Shown: positions 1 to 8,599, counted from the first letter of the stretch. The stretch is 64,000 nt of DNA from an uncultured Actinomycetes bacterium (GCA_937926105.1 CALANS010000050.1:124001-188000); one strand, 5' to 3'. Made by a program: numbers and translations. The notes: a model not told the origin generated them from the sequence alone.

Positions 1-92
1 CGACGCGTGCCGGAGCAACGCTGCTAGACACCGCCCGGGCGTTCCCGCGCGCCCGGCCCGCGATGCTCACCGCGCTGGAGATCCTGCTGTGA
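1..92 (+). CDS. C-terminal end of a probable AbiEi-type antitoxin (partial)
   Basis: An open frame enters from the left edge and ends at the TGA at 90-92; the visible tail ends RPAMLTALEILL. Too little remains for a domain assignment. The call rests on context: its stop overlaps the GTG start of an AbiEii-type reading frame (GTGA at 89-92), which is the usual order and coupling of AbiE type IV toxin-antitoxin operons, antitoxin first. The product would be a winged-helix transcriptional autoregulator and antitoxin. This identity is inference and the start lies outside the window. Confidence 0.35.
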   Translation, partial: TRAGATLLDTARAFPRARPAMLTALEILL

Positions 93-614
93 CGGATCGT
101 GCCCGGCACGACAGCGCGGCCGGGCACGCTTACCTTCAACTTCGGGCGCGGGCAAAGGCGGCCGACCGCGCCACAGACGAATACCTGCGCCTGTACGCGC
201 TGGAGGGGCTGGTCGCTCGGCTGGCCGCTTCCCCTCGCAGGACGGACCTGGTCGTCAAAGGCGGTGCGCCTCTCGCCGCTTACGATCTGCGTCGCCCGAC
301 CGCCGACCTCGATCTGTCCAGCCTCTTCCTGTCGAACGAGGTCGACGCCCGTTACGTCCATGATCATCGACGTAGCACGCACCGAGCCCCCACGCGACGA
401 CGGGCTCGCGTTCGATACCCGGAGCACGACGGCGCAGGTCATCCATGACGAGGACGAGTACCCGGGAGTCCGAGTCAGCATGACGGCCCACCTGACGACC
501 GCCTTAGAATCGGTCCCGGCAGGCCGGACGACATCCCGCACTCCTCCGCCCGGTTGCGAAGGCACACCGCACGGGCAACAGTCCGAACAACAACCATCGA
601 GCCACCACACGTGA
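89..614 (+). pseudogene. abiEii: Broken AbiEii nucleotidyltransferase toxin gene
   Basis: The GTG at 89 opens a frame with the AbiEii/AbiGii nucleotidyltransferase signature: a YALEGLVARLAASP stretch, then VVKGGAPLAAYDLRRPTADLDL, which carries the KGG and DLD metal-binding region (residues about 36-75). After NEVDA near 345 this frame loses homology. Homology resumes in another frame from about 360 (MIIDVAR, then DDGLAFDT, HDEDEYPGVRVSMTAHL) and fades by about 510; that frame stops at 612-614. The gene therefore has a frameshift near 345-360 and lacks the C-terminal half expected of a protein of about 250-300 residues. A functional toxin is unlikely. It sits beside a tRNA gene, as expected of a decaying genomic island. 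Confidence 0.75.
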
Positions 615-863
615 TCGCGTGCGCGCCCTCCCACCTGCAACGCTACGGTTTGCTTGCGCTTCGGCTGCGCCGCAGCAACGGCCGTTGTGATCGCCCACGA
701 TTGCCCTGCGGACTGCTCGCGACCACTCACGCGGTGGGTCCCGTCGATCTGAAGCGGGAACGCCCCAGACGCCTTCGATAGAAGGATCGGAGGCGCGTCC
801 AGCACTCGGGATCGCGCGACGGGAGCGGTGTGTCGAGGGCCAGGCGCGTTCGGCTGGTCAGGG
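615..863. other. Intergenic remnant, no gene recognised
   Basis: Between the broken abiEii gene and the tRNA I see no frame with recognisable protein features. Short open frames on both strands are Arg/Pro-rich and look non-coding. It is probably decayed island sequence on the 3' side of the tRNA. Confidence 0.5.
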
Positions 864-936
<73 letters not shown>

Positions 937-1010
937 CCGGCTCCCACACGTGCATGCAAACCAACAACCGTCCGATTAACAGTCTGACGATTGCCGGCTC
1001 CCACGCGTGC
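937..1010 (-). pseudogene. Degenerate second tRNA-Asn copy (tandem duplication)
   Basis: The 26 bases at 959-984 are identical to 882-907, covering the anticodon arm to the T-loop of the tRNA. The flanking 17 bases CCGGCTCCCACACGTGC (937-953) recur with one change at 994-1010. The offset is 77 bases for the tRNA part. On the minus strand this copy lies upstream of the intact tRNA, has lost its acceptor/D-arm half and its 3' end, and cannot fold as a tRNA. It looks like a tandem duplication of leader plus tRNA whose upstream copy has decayed. It is not a typical att duplication, because it lies on the 5' side of the gene. Confidence 0.7.
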
Positions 1011-1251
1011 GCGCGAGTGCCTGTTCAGGATAGCCGATGACGCGAGCCGATTCGCACCCGTCGCCCCCCCGGATCCTGACCACCGTCCCGCCCCGAGCCT
1101 CGGCTGCAGTGACACCCCGCCCGGCCTCGGGCGACACGCCCGACCGCGGGGTGACAGGCGTTCCCGCGGGAACGCGGGGTACGGCCGCGGACATTGTTTC
1201 CGACCCGATCGGGAAGACTGTGATGACAGGTCAGGACGAAGGAGGGGTGAC

Positions 1252-1437
1252 GTGATCCGACTGTTGGTGGGTGCTGCCATCGGGTACGTGCTGGGCTCGC
1301 GCGCCGGGCATGAGCGTTACGAACAGATCAAGCGGTGGGCCACGAAGCTGGCAGATCACCCCGCCGTGCAGGGCGCGGCAGGTGTCGTGCGGGCGAAGGT
1401 CGGTGACGTTCTACCCGGAGCCAAGCGCAGCGGCTGA
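1252..1437 (+). CDS. Small conserved hydrophobic-N-terminus protein
   Basis: A 61-residue protein starting at GTG 1252, with GGAGGGG at 1241-1247 as ribosome site. It begins MIRLLVGAAIGYVLGSRAGHERYE, a short membrane-inserting glycine-rich segment with a GSRAGxERY motif, followed by an amphipathic charged tail (QIKRWATKLADHPAVQG). This pattern is widespread in actinobacterial YtxH-like small proteins of unknown function. It is convergent with the DUF1707 gene, 7 bases apart. The start is chosen on the ribosome site and the motif; longer upstream frames look non-coding. Confidence 0.75.
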   Translation: MIRLLVGAAIGYVLGSRAGHERYEQIKRWATKLADHPAVQGAAGVVRAKVGDVLPGAKRSG

Positions 1438-1444
1438 CGGGCGA

Positions 1445-2089
1445 TCAGCGAGCGGGCCTAGGCCGCTTCGGGGGCCGGATCTCCACCCCGCCCATCAGCG
1501 CGAACCCGGTGATGCGCACCACCGGTGATCCGGGCGGCCCGCCGGCGTGCACCGAGTTGTCGAACCCTCCCATGAAGGCGAACCCCCGCACGTCGACGGT
1601 CACATCGGGCGGCACCGTCACCTGCACGCCGCCCATCAGTGCGAACACCTGGATGGTCACCTCGGGCGCGGCCAGACGCGCGTCGGTGAGGTCCAACTCG
1701 ACCCCGCCCATCACGGCCACGGCGTTGAACCTCTCCGGTACCACCCAGGGCCCCTTGCGGACCGCGCCGCTCATCACGGCGACCGCAGTGTGCGACGTGG
1801 GGGTACCGCCGATCCGCGCGGAGACGGGCGCCGGATTCGGTGCCGCGACGGGAGTCGCGGGCGGCGGCACGGCCAGCTGGTGCCCCGGCAGATCGCGCGT
1901 GATGGGCTCCAGGTCGCCCAGAGTCTTGGCGCCATAGACCTGCGCCAGGCGCTCATCGACCTCCGACACTGTGAGCCGACCCTCCCCCATTGCCTGGTGC
2001 AGGACGCGGGCCACCCGCTCGCGATCGGCATCGGAAGCGCGCAGCAGCGCGGGGTCGGGCTGGCCGGATTGCTCGCTCACGCCGGACAT
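1445..2089 (-). CDS. DUF1707 (SHOCT-like) domain protein
   Basis: A 214-residue protein. Residues about 15-60 (LRASDADRERVARVLHQAMG ... LTVSEVDERLAQVYGAKTLGDL) match the actinobacterial DUF1707/SHOCT-like domain. After a proline/alanine linker, the C-terminal half contains repeated xxMGGVxxxL/V motifs typical of the cell-wall-active antibiotic response (LiaF/YvqF) C-terminal domain. No transmembrane helix is visible, so it is probably cytoplasmic or peripheral. Related proteins are linked to envelope stress, but the exact role is unknown. The start at 2089 places the domain at its usual distance from the N-terminus; no strong ribosome site is visible and an upstream GTG at 2116 is possible. 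Confidence 0.8.
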   Translation of the reverse strand: MSGVSEQSGQPDPALLRASDADRERVARVLHQAMGEGRLTVSEVDERLAQVYGAKTLGDLEPITRDLPGHQLAVPPPATPVAAPNPAPVSARIGGTPTSHTAVAVMSGAVRKGPWVVPERFNAVAVMGGVELDLTDARLAAPEVTIQVFALMGGVQVTVPPDVTVDVRGFAFMGGFDNSVHAGGPPGSPVVRITGFALMGGVEIRPPKRPRPAR

Positions 2090-2137
2090 GCTACTGCATG
2101 ACGCCACAATGACCACCCGATTGGTGTCGTGATGACG

Positions 2138-2722
2138 TCAGTCGGTTCCTGTCTCAGTCCGCGTGCCAGGCCCGGTCCCTGGCTCCGTCATGCGTCGGGG
2201 CACGCCCGCCGGCCACAGGTCGCCCACCACCGCGGTGACAGCCTGCGCGAAGCCGGGCGCGCTGGGGTCCGCACCGGCGTCCAACCTCAGCTGCACCACC
2301 AGCCCGTCCCGACCGGGGACGCGGCGGAGCACCACCCAACCCCCAGCACCCGCCCAGGGTAGGTACCGGCTGGCGGCAACGGACCGACGGACCCGGTGAT
2401 GCACGGTGTCGGTGAGCTTGGACAGTCGCTCGGGGCGGATCTGCACCTCGGGCCGGTCCACCAGCACCGCGGTGCCGTCCGGCCAGCGATCCACCTGGTC
2501 GGCCACCGTCAGGCCCAACACCCGGTCCGCGAGCCGGGCCTTGGAGATCAGGTGCCAGTCCCATCGCTCGGCGACATCGCCGTCCACCAGCCAGATCCCG
2601 AACCGGCTGGCGGCGAGTATCCGGCCGTCCTGGGTCGGCGTCAGCCCCATCACTTGCTCGTCCTTGCCGAGCGCGGCCACCAATGCCGCCGGTGCCCGCC
2701 CGGTGGGTCGCAGCCAGCTCAC
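2138..2722 (-). CDS. Conserved hypothetical protein downstream of dnaG
   Basis: A 194-residue protein whose ATG overlaps the dnaG stop (ATGA), so it is translationally coupled to primase. It reads as a soluble alpha/beta protein with a WLVDGDVAERWDWHLISKA stretch and a proline/threonine-rich tail (TEPGTGPGTRTETGTD). No catalytic motif or membrane segment is visible. Proteins of this sort sit after dnaG in several actinobacteria (recall, unchecked). Its function is unknown. Confidence 0.75.
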   Translation of the reverse strand: MSWLRPTGRAPAALVAALGKDEQVMGLTPTQDGRILAASRFGIWLVDGDVAERWDWHLISKARLADRVLGLTVADQVDRWPDGTAVLVDRPEVQIRPERLSKLTDTVHHRVRRSVAASRYLPWAGAGGWVVLRRVPGRDGLVVQLRLDAGADPSAPGFAQAVTAVVGDLWPAGVPRRMTEPGTGPGTRTETGTD

Positions 2723-4782
2723 TCGGCGCCTCTGGCCCGGTCGGACAGCGCGCGGCGGTAGGCCATCACGCGGTTGAGGTCGGCGTGCAGTGCGCCGGCC
2801 CGCTCCTTGTTGCCAGCCGCCTCGGCGCGACGCAGCGCCGAGGCCAGATCCCGCTCCTGGGCGGCCGCGACGCGTTCGGCCATCCGGGCCAGGATCGCGC
2901 CGGCGTACCGGGGCTCGGGCTCCTCGGAGGTGTGCCGCAGCGGCTCCACGGCGAGCTCGGTGACCAGCGACCGGAGCGAGCCCGCGGGCAGGTGGTCGCG
3001 CACCCCCGCTACCCAGTCGCCGTTCACCCCCGCCGTCGTCGGCCCGCCGGCAGCGGTGATGGCGTCGTGCAAGGCCGCGTAGGCCGGGTGGGTAAACGCC
3101 TCGCCGTGCACCTGGGGGTACCCCGGCGCCACCAGGCTCGGATACTGCAGCACCAGCTTGAGGGTCTCTCGCTCGACGAAGGTGGCCGGATCGGCGGGGT
3201 TCGGCCGCGGCGCGGCGGCACCGGCGCCGTCCGCGACATGCCCGTCACCGTCCCCGTTGGCGCCGGCACCCTGATCCGCCGGGCCCCCCGCAGGGCCGTC
3301 CGCAATGTCCCCGGCAGCGCCCCCACCCGAGCCGCCGGAAGCGCCGCCCGCCGCGGCACGCGGTGGGCCCGCCGGGCCACTTCGATCCGGGTGCCCATCT
3401 GGACGCCCGGACCCCACTCCCCGCCCCTGTCGCTGTCGATTCGGCCGGGCCGCGCGCATCTCGGCCCGAACCCGGGAGCCCACCCTTCCCGGATCCACGC
3501 CGACCCGCTCGGCGAGCTCCCGAACATAGCCGTCGCGGGCAGTCTCGTCCTTGATCCGCGCGACCATCGGCACGGCCGCGGCCAGCGCCCCGGTCCGGCC
3601 CTCCACGGTCTCCAGGTCGTAACCGGCCAGCGTCTGGGTGATCGCGAACCGGAACAGCGGCATCCGGCCGGCCACCAGGTCTCGAACGGCGACATCGCCG
3701 CGCGCCTGGCGCAATTCGCAGGGATCCATGTCCCCTGGGGCGATGGCCACAAAGGTGTTCGCGGCGAAGCGCTGGTCGGAGTCGAAGGCCTTGAGCGCAG
3801 CCTTTTGGCCGGCCGCGTCACCGTCGAAGACGTAGATCACCTCGCCACGGATCAGCTCGGAGTCCATCAGGAACCGCCGCAGCACCTCGATGTGCCCGTC
3901 CCCGAAGGCGGTGCCGCAGGCGGCCACGGCGGTGGTCACACCGGCCAGGTGCATGGCCATCACGTCGGTGTACCCCTCCACCACGACGACCTGCCGCTGC
4001 CGGACGATGTCCCGCTTGGCCAGGTCCAGGCCGTAGAGCACCTGCGACTTGCGGTACAACCGGCCTTCGCCCGAGGTGTTGACGTACTTGGCCTCGATCC
4101 GGTCGTCGTCGAAGATCCGCCGGGCCCCGAAGCCCACGACGTCGCCCGCGGCGTCCCGGATCGACCACACGAGGCGTCGATGGAAAGCGTCGATCGGACC
4201 CCGCTGGCCCTGCCGCGCCACCCCGGCCTCCAGCATCTCCTCGACCGAGAATCGTTGCCGGGCCAGGTGTTTGATCAAACTGTCCCAGCCAGAAGGAGCG
4301 AATCCGCACCCGAAGCGGGTGGCCGCGTCGGCGTCGAACCCGCGCTCTGTCAGGTATGCGCGCGCCGGTGCCGCCTCGTCACCGCTGAGCTGTTCGGCGT
4401 AGAACGCGGCGGCCGCCTTGGTGACGGCCACCAGCCGGGAGCGGCTGCCGCGGTCCGGTCGGTGCGTGGCACCGCCCTCGACCAGCGCGATCGTGATGCC
4501 GGCCTGGTCGGCCAACCGCTGCACCGCCTCGACATAGGACAGCTGGTCGATCTTCATCAGGAAGTCGAAGACGTCACCGCCCTCGCCGCAACCGAAGCAG
4601 TGGTAGTAGCCGCGCGCCACCGAGACGTTGAACGACGGGGTCTTCTCGTCGTGGAAAGGACACAGGCCCTTGAGATTTCCGGACCCGGCCCGCTTGAGGG
4701 CGACGTATTCGCCGATGACGGTGTCGATGCGGGCGGCCTGCCTGACCCGCTCCCGATCCGCTTCGGAGATCCGACCCGCCAC
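2719..4782 (-). CDS. dnaG: DNA primase DnaG
   Basis: A 687-residue primase that makes RNA primers for replication. The N-terminal CHC2 zinc finger uses C41, H44, C62 and C65 (LCPFHDEKTPSF ... YYHCFGCGEGGD). The TOPRIM catalytic domain carries VVVEGYTDVMA near residue 266, then AACGTAFG and YVFDGDAAGQKA. The C-terminal third has a Gly/Ala/Pro-rich linker (about residues 430-520) and a DnaB-interacting helical region. The start is GTG 4782, giving VAGRISEADRERVR; longer upstream translation is low-complexity and runs through a neighbouring gene. Length fits actinobacterial primases. Confidence 0.97.
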   Translation of the reverse strand: MAGRISEADRERVRQAARIDTVIGEYVALKRAGSGNLKGLCPFHDEKTPSFNVSVARGYYHCFGCGEGGDVFDFLMKIDQLSYVEAVQRLADQAGITIALVEGGATHRPDRGSRSRLVAVTKAAAAFYAEQLSGDEAAPARAYLTERGFDADAATRFGCGFAPSGWDSLIKHLARQRFSVEEMLEAGVARQGQRGPIDAFHRRLVWSIRDAAGDVVGFGARRIFDDDRIEAKYVNTSGEGRLYRKSQVLYGLDLAKRDIVRQRQVVVVEGYTDVMAMHLAGVTTAVAACGTAFGDGHIEVLRRFLMDSELIRGEVIYVFDGDAAGQKAALKAFDSDQRFAANTFVAIAPGDMDPCELRQARGDVAVRDLVAGRMPLFRFAITQTLAGYDLETVEGRTGALAAAVPMVARIKDETARDGYVRELAERVGVDPGRVGSRVRAEMRAARPNRQRQGRGVGSGRPDGHPDRSGPAGPPRAAAGGASGGSGGGAAGDIADGPAGGPADQGAGANGDGDGHVADGAGAAAPRPNPADPATFVERETLKLVLQYPSLVAPGYPQVHGEAFTHPAYAALHDAITAAGGPTTAGVNGDWVAGVRDHLPAGSLRSLVTELAVEPLRHTSEEPEPRYAGAILARMAERVAAAQERDLASALRRAEAAGNKERAGALHADLNRVMAYRRALSDRARGAE

Positions 4783-4858
4783 GTCAGCGAGTGTAGGGGC
4801 TGGCGGGGCGAGGGAGGCCGGCTGTCCACAGCCGGGCGGTGACGGTGATCCCGCCGCG

Positions 4859-5077
4859 CTAGCCGGCGGGTGTCGCCGCGGCCGCGTCCACCAGGTCCCG
4901 GGGCAGCGGTCGGCGCGGCTCCCGCACACCGGCCAGGCCGCCGCCGTCGTCCGGTCCGCGCCCACCACCGGCCGGCACCCGGCGGCGGCGCCGCAGCAGG
5001 TACAGCAAGCCACCCGTGGCCACCGTCGCGAGTACGGCCAGCACCGCTCGAACCCGACCCCTGCCTGCACGCTCCAT
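4859..5077 (-). CDS. Small single-span membrane protein between dgt and dnaG
   Basis: A 72-residue frame with one predicted transmembrane helix (AVLAVLATVATGGLLYLL, residues about 11-28), a basic patch RRRRR at its end and a Gly/Pro/Asp-rich tail. It lies between dgt and dnaG on the same strand, with 76 bases to dnaG. No homologous family is recognised. The hydrophobic-then-basic pattern supports a real inner-membrane protein, but the tail is compositionally biased and the region could be non-coding. Confidence 0.45.
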   Translation of the reverse strand: MERAGRGRVRAVLAVLATVATGGLLYLLRRRRRVPAGGGRGPDDGGGLAGVREPRRPLPRDLVDAAAATPAG

Positions 5078-5176
5078 GACGTTGATGGTGATCGTCGCGC
5101 ACGCCCGGTACCAGGGCTTTCACGCAGGGCGAACGCCCACCCGGCCGCCCCATGTTCGCGGCCCGCAGCGGCGGGA

Positions 5177-6484
5177 TCAGCCAGCGCACAGCCGGCGGTG
5201 CCGGCCCACCGCCTGCGCGTCGGTCAGCAGCGACACCTGGTCCAGCACCACCCGCAGCCGGGCTGCATCGTCACCGGCCGACCGGTACAGCTCGGCAAAC
5301 ACCGGGTCGAGCACGTCGGGCCCACGCCGGCACATCACCGTCACCAGCTCGGCCAACAGCCGCTGCTGCCGGTCCTGCAGCGCCCGGTGTTCCGGATCGA
5401 GCATCACGTAGTGAAAGGCGATGGCCTTGAGCACGGCCACCTCTGCCGACAGCAGCCGCGGCACCGCCAGGTCGCCGGCGTACCGGGTCAGCGGCCCGTC
5501 CCCGCAGCGCTTGCGGGTCTCGGCGACCGCCCCGGTGGCGAACCGGCCGGTCAGCTCGCTGGTGAGTTGCTTGAATGCAGAGTTGGCGGCCATCCCGGGA
5601 ACCAGCCCGATTCCGGCCGCCACCGCCGGCAGCCGCAGCAGGTCGGCCAGTATGCCCGCCAGGTCGTCGGCCGACTCCGGGGAGTAGGTCGCCGCCGCGG
5701 CGCCGGCCACCACCAGCCGCTCATCGGCATCCCGCGCGAGCAGCGCGAGGTCGACCCGGCCGGCCGACACTCCATCCTCCACGTCGTGCACCGAGTAGGC
5801 GACGTCGTCGGCCCAGTCCATGACCTGGGCCTCCAGGCAGCGCGCGGACGGTCGCGGCACGCCGAGCCGGATCCAGCCGAAGACGTCGACGTCGTCGGCG
5901 TACACCCCGAACTTGCCGCCACCCGCCGGCCGCTGCCACGGGTATTTGATCACCGCGTCCAGCGACGCCCTGGTCAGGTTGAGCCCGTCCTGCTCTCCAC
6001 CCGGCCCGATCACCTTCGGTTCCAGCCGGGTCAGCAGTCGCAGGTTCTGCGCGTTCGCTTCGAAACCTCCTGCTGCGGATCCGATTTCATTCAATGCCGA
6101 CTCGCCGTTGTGCCCGAATGGGGGGTGCCCGATGTCGTGTGCCAACCCGGCCAGGTCGACCAGATCCGGGTCGCAGCCCAGCTGCTCGCCGATCTCCCGG
6201 GCGATCTGGGCGACCTCCAGCGAATGCGTCAGCCTGGTCCGGGGCACCGCGTCCTCGCCGGGTGCAACCACCTGGGTCTTGCCGGCCAGCCGACGAAACG
6301 AGCCCGAGTGCAACACCCGGGCACGGTCCCGAGAAAACTCGGTGCGCCCGCCCGCGTGCGCGGCCATCGGCAACGCCGCCGACTTGGCCGGCTCGTGCAC
6401 CCGGCGTTGCAGATCCTCGTCGGTGTACACCCCGCGTCGCGGCCGGTCGGGGTACTGCACCGGGACGAACATCGGCTCGGTCAT
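5177..6484 (-). CDS. dgt: Deoxyguanosinetriphosphate triphosphohydrolase-like protein
   Basis: A 435-residue HD-domain hydrolase of the dGTPase family, which removes triphosphate from dNTPs. Visible motifs are RVLHSGSFRRLAGKTQV, the HD metal site in RLTHSLEVAQIAREIG with LAHDIGHPPFGHNGE (residues about 105-127), and a C-terminal dGTPase helical region ending VSLLTDAQAVGRHRRL. The length matches the DGTP-ase 1 subfamily. It is followed closely by the primase genes and preceded by the YdcF-like gene with a 4-base gap, so it is probably co-transcribed. The dgt-dnaG linkage is conserved in actinobacteria. Confidence 0.95.
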   Translation of the reverse strand: MTEPMFVPVQYPDRPRRGVYTDEDLQRRVHEPAKSAALPMAAHAGGRTEFSRDRARVLHSGSFRRLAGKTQVVAPGEDAVPRTRLTHSLEVAQIAREIGEQLGCDPDLVDLAGLAHDIGHPPFGHNGESALNEIGSAAGGFEANAQNLRLLTRLEPKVIGPGGEQDGLNLTRASLDAVIKYPWQRPAGGGKFGVYADDVDVFGWIRLGVPRPSARCLEAQVMDWADDVAYSVHDVEDGVSAGRVDLALLARDADERLVVAGAAAATYSPESADDLAGILADLLRLPAVAAGIGLVPGMAANSAFKQLTSELTGRFATGAVAETRKRCGDGPLTRYAGDLAVPRLLSAEVAVLKAIAFHYVMLDPEHRALQDRQQRLLAELVTVMCRRGPDVLDPVFAELYRSAGDDAARLRVVLDQVSLLTDAQAVGRHRRLCAG

Positions 6485-6488
6485 CCGA

Positions 6489-7109
6489 TCAGATCACCGC
6501 CGAGCCGGCACCGGAGGAACCGCCGACCAACCGGTAGAACAGCGTGCCCAGCACCTCCCGCCGGAGGTAGCGCAGTTCGACGGAACGGTCGGTTGCCGGA
6601 CCGGTCGTCACCGGCGACACCTGCACGGACAGACCGAGGTCGCGGGCGATCATCCGGCAGCGGGCTTCGTGCCACGGATCGGTGACGATGATCGTCGACG
6701 TCCACCCCCGGTCGGCCATCTCGGCCGCCGCGGCGCGCAGGCTGATCAACGTGTCGACCCCCCGGCCGATCGCCACCAGCGCCGAGTCCGGGATGCCGGC
6801 ATCGGCCAGGTACTGCCGGCCGGCCTCCCCCTCGGTGACGGCGTCTCCCTGTTGACCGCCGCCGACCGTGATGATGTGCTCGGCCGCATCAGCCCGGTAC
6901 AGCGCGGCGGCATGATCCAGCCGCGCCGCGAACACCGGCGACGGGCGGCCGTTGTACTGGGCGGCGCCCATCACCACGATGGTGTCGGCCGCCGCGTGCT
7001 GGTCGGCGTGCGCAAACTGCACGATGCGCACCACGATCCCACCCATCACCAGCGCCGACACCAGCACCGCGCCCGCCAGCCAGCGCAGCAGCGTCCGGCC
7101 CAGGCGCAT
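6489..7109 (-). CDS. YdcF/SanA-type DUF218 membrane protein
   Basis: A 206-residue protein with an N-terminal signal-anchor (about residues 8-28, LLRWLAGAVLVSALVMGGI) and a DUF218 fold: TIVVMGAAQYNGRPSPVF, then ITVGGGQQGDAVTEGEAGRQYL and STIIVTDPWHEARCRM. Members act at the cell envelope, and SanA-like proteins influence vancomycin permeability in enterobacteria; the reaction is not established. It is the first gene of the minus-strand dgt-dnaG run. Confidence 0.88.
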   Translation of the reverse strand: MRLGRTLLRWLAGAVLVSALVMGGIVVRIVQFAHADQHAAADTIVVMGAAQYNGRPSPVFAARLDHAAALYRADAAEHIITVGGGQQGDAVTEGEAGRQYLADAGIPDSALVAIGRGVDTLISLRAAAAEMADRGWTSTIIVTDPWHEARCRMIARDLGLSVQVSPVTTGPATDRSVELRYLRREVLGTLFYRLVGGSSGAGSAVI

Positions 7110-7282
7110 GGGCGCTCCCTCCCGCGGGCGACGAACCGGGCCGCACAGTGCTGTGATCGGTGATGAACCGCGGTGTCAATCATGCCAGCCGATCCGGCGA
7201 CACCCGCGCGCAGCGAGTACCACGCCGCGGCGCTGCGGGCACCGGGTGCCGGCCGTCTGCCAGGCATGGTGCAATCGAGGGC

Positions 7283-8011
7283 ATGCCGGACATGCCCCGC
7301 CACCTGCTACGGGTGCGGTTGCGTGCCCGCGATGAGGGCCTGCCCTCCGGCTGGCCCTTCGACATTCCGGCGGTGGCGCAGCTGCTCGCCGAAGGCTGGG
7401 AGGTTCCGCCGGGGGTGACGGTGCTGATCGGCGAGAACGGCTCCGGCAAGAGCACCGTCATCGAGGCGCTGGCCGGCCGGTATCCGCGACTCGGCAACGA
7501 CCTGGTGGGCCCGACGGTGGTCGGGGATGAGTCGCCGCTCGGCTCCTGGATCTCCCTGCAGACCGCGCCGATGGCCTCCCGGGCGGGCTTTTTCCTGCGC
7601 GCCGAGGCGATGCACGACTACCTCGCGCAGCGGGATCTGCAGGCCGGACGCACCGAGCGCTCCTGGGACGGGCGGCCGCTGCTGGCCCGCAGCCACGGTG
7701 AGTCGTTCCTGGCGGTGTTGCGCGAGCGGTTCACCACCGTCGGCGTCTACTTCCTGGATGAGCCGGAGTCGGCACTGTCGTTCGCCTCCTGCCTGGGCCT
7801 GGTGTCGCTGCTGGATACCCTGCGCGCCGAGGGCAGCCAGGTCATCGTGGCCACCCACTCCCCGCTGATCGCGGCGCTGCCCGGCGCCACGCTGATCGAA
7901 CTGGGCGACTGGGGTTGGCGCGAAACCCGCTGGGAAGACCTGGAAATGGTGCAGCGCTGGCGCTCGTTCCTGGGCGCACCGGAGGGATTCCTGCGGCACC
8001 TGCTGGACTAG
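7283..8011 (+). CDS. AAA family ATPase (YhaN/predicted ABC-like ATP-binding protein)
   Basis: A 242-residue stand-alone ATPase. Walker A is LIGENGSGKSTVIEAL (residues about 46-61), Walker B is YFLDEPESALSF (about 155-166), the H-loop is VATHSPLIAALPG, and a signature-like RSHGESFLAVL lies between. There is no membrane domain and no neighbouring permease, so it resembles the orphan ATPases used in DNA or nucleotide-linked processes rather than a transporter. The start is MPDMPRHLL at 7283, with 7292 as the alternative. It is divergent from the YdcF-like gene. Confidence 0.85.
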   Translation: MPDMPRHLLRVRLRARDEGLPSGWPFDIPAVAQLLAEGWEVPPGVTVLIGENGSGKSTVIEALAGRYPRLGNDLVGPTVVGDESPLGSWISLQTAPMASRAGFFLRAEAMHDYLAQRDLQAGRTERSWDGRPLLARSHGESFLAVLRERFTTVGVYFLDEPESALSFASCLGLVSLLDTLRAEGSQVIVATHSPLIAALPGATLIELGDWGWRETRWEDLEMVQRWRSFLGAPEGFLRHLLD

Positions 8012-8122
8012 GGCCCGCTCCGGGCTCCGCCGGCATTACCCGCCCCGCGGCTCTCGACCCCGACCCCCGGCCGCGGGCTCGGGTCCCGGCGGCCCCGAGT
8101 CTCGTCACGTTCGGTTGACTAC

Positions 8123-8131
8123 TTATCCACA
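8123..8131 (+). promoter_or_regulatory. Perfect DnaA-box sequence upstream of the receiver operon
   Basis: TTATCCACA matches the consensus DnaA box exactly. It is followed by the small inverted repeat CACA-TTC-TGTG (8128-8138). It lies 63 bases before the start of the receiver gene, after a TTGACT at 8115-8120 that could be a -35 element. A single box in AT-richer promoter DNA might recruit DnaA as a regulator, but one copy is not evidence of an origin. Confidence 0.35.
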
Positions 8132-8194
8132 TTCTGTGACGAAGTGTCCTACCATCTGCTGAGGGTCGGAACATTCCAACGTGAGGATCGAGCG

Positions 8195-8599
8195 GTGGAT
8201 GGGACAGCGGAGGGGGAATCCCGCCAGCGGAACGTGCTCGTCGCCGACGACGACAGGGACATCCGTGAGCTGGTCGCGGCGAAGCTGCGCAACGCCGGCT
8301 ACCACGTGTCGGTAGTCGGAGATGGACTCAGCGCGCTATCGGCGATCAACGACGAGCCACCCGACGTCGCCGTCCTGGACGTGATGATGCCGGGGCTGTC
8401 CGGGCTGGACATCGTGGGACAGGTCCGCGCGAACGGCGAGCACGACTCGATGGGCATCATCCTGCTCACCGCCAAGAGCCAGGAGTTCGACGTCGAGAGC
8501 GGCTTCGCGGTGGGCGCCGACGACTATGTGATCAAGCCCTTCAGCCCTCGGGAGCTGGTGCACCGCGTCAACGCGGTCGCGGCCCGCCTGCGCGGATGA
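8195..8599 (+). CDS. Single-domain response regulator (CheY-like receiver)
   Basis: A 134-residue receiver with no output domain. It shows the acidic pocket VADDDRDIRELV, the phospho-acceptor in VAVLDVMMPGLSGLD, the switch Thr in LLTAKS and the Lys in VIKPFSPREL. The start is GTG 8195 with GAGG at 8183-8186; a GTG at 8144 would add 17 residues. Its stop overlaps the next ATG (ATGA), so it is translationally coupled to the HEAT-repeat gene. It probably signals by protein contact, plausibly with that HEAT protein or the glycosyltransferase, under the kinase encoded at the end of the operon. Confidence 0.93.
   Translation: MDGTAEGESRQRNVLVADDDRDIRELVAAKLRNAGYHVSVVGDGLSALSAINDEPPDVAVLDVMMPGLSGLDIVGQVRANGEHDSMGIILLTAKSQEFDVESGFAVGADDYVIKPFSPRELVHRVNAVAARLRG

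Noticed and set aside
959..984. Integrase attachment site of an integrated element
   Set aside because: The copy lies 5' of the tRNA, only 77 bases away, with shared leader sequence and no integrase gene nearby. A tandem duplication explains it better.
2683..4842. Very long open frame on the plus strand, about 719 codons
   Set aside because: It is antisense to dnaG, rich in Arg/Gly/His/Pro, has no domain motif, and arises from GC-rich codon bias.
4783..5070. N-terminal extension of dnaG to an upstream ATG
   Set aside because: The added 96 residues are Cys/Arg/Trp-rich and unlike any primase. They overlap the small membrane-protein frame.
8123..8131. Replication origin at the DnaA box
   Set aside because: Only one box is present, with no dnaA/dnaN/gyrB neighbours or AT-rich unwinding region.
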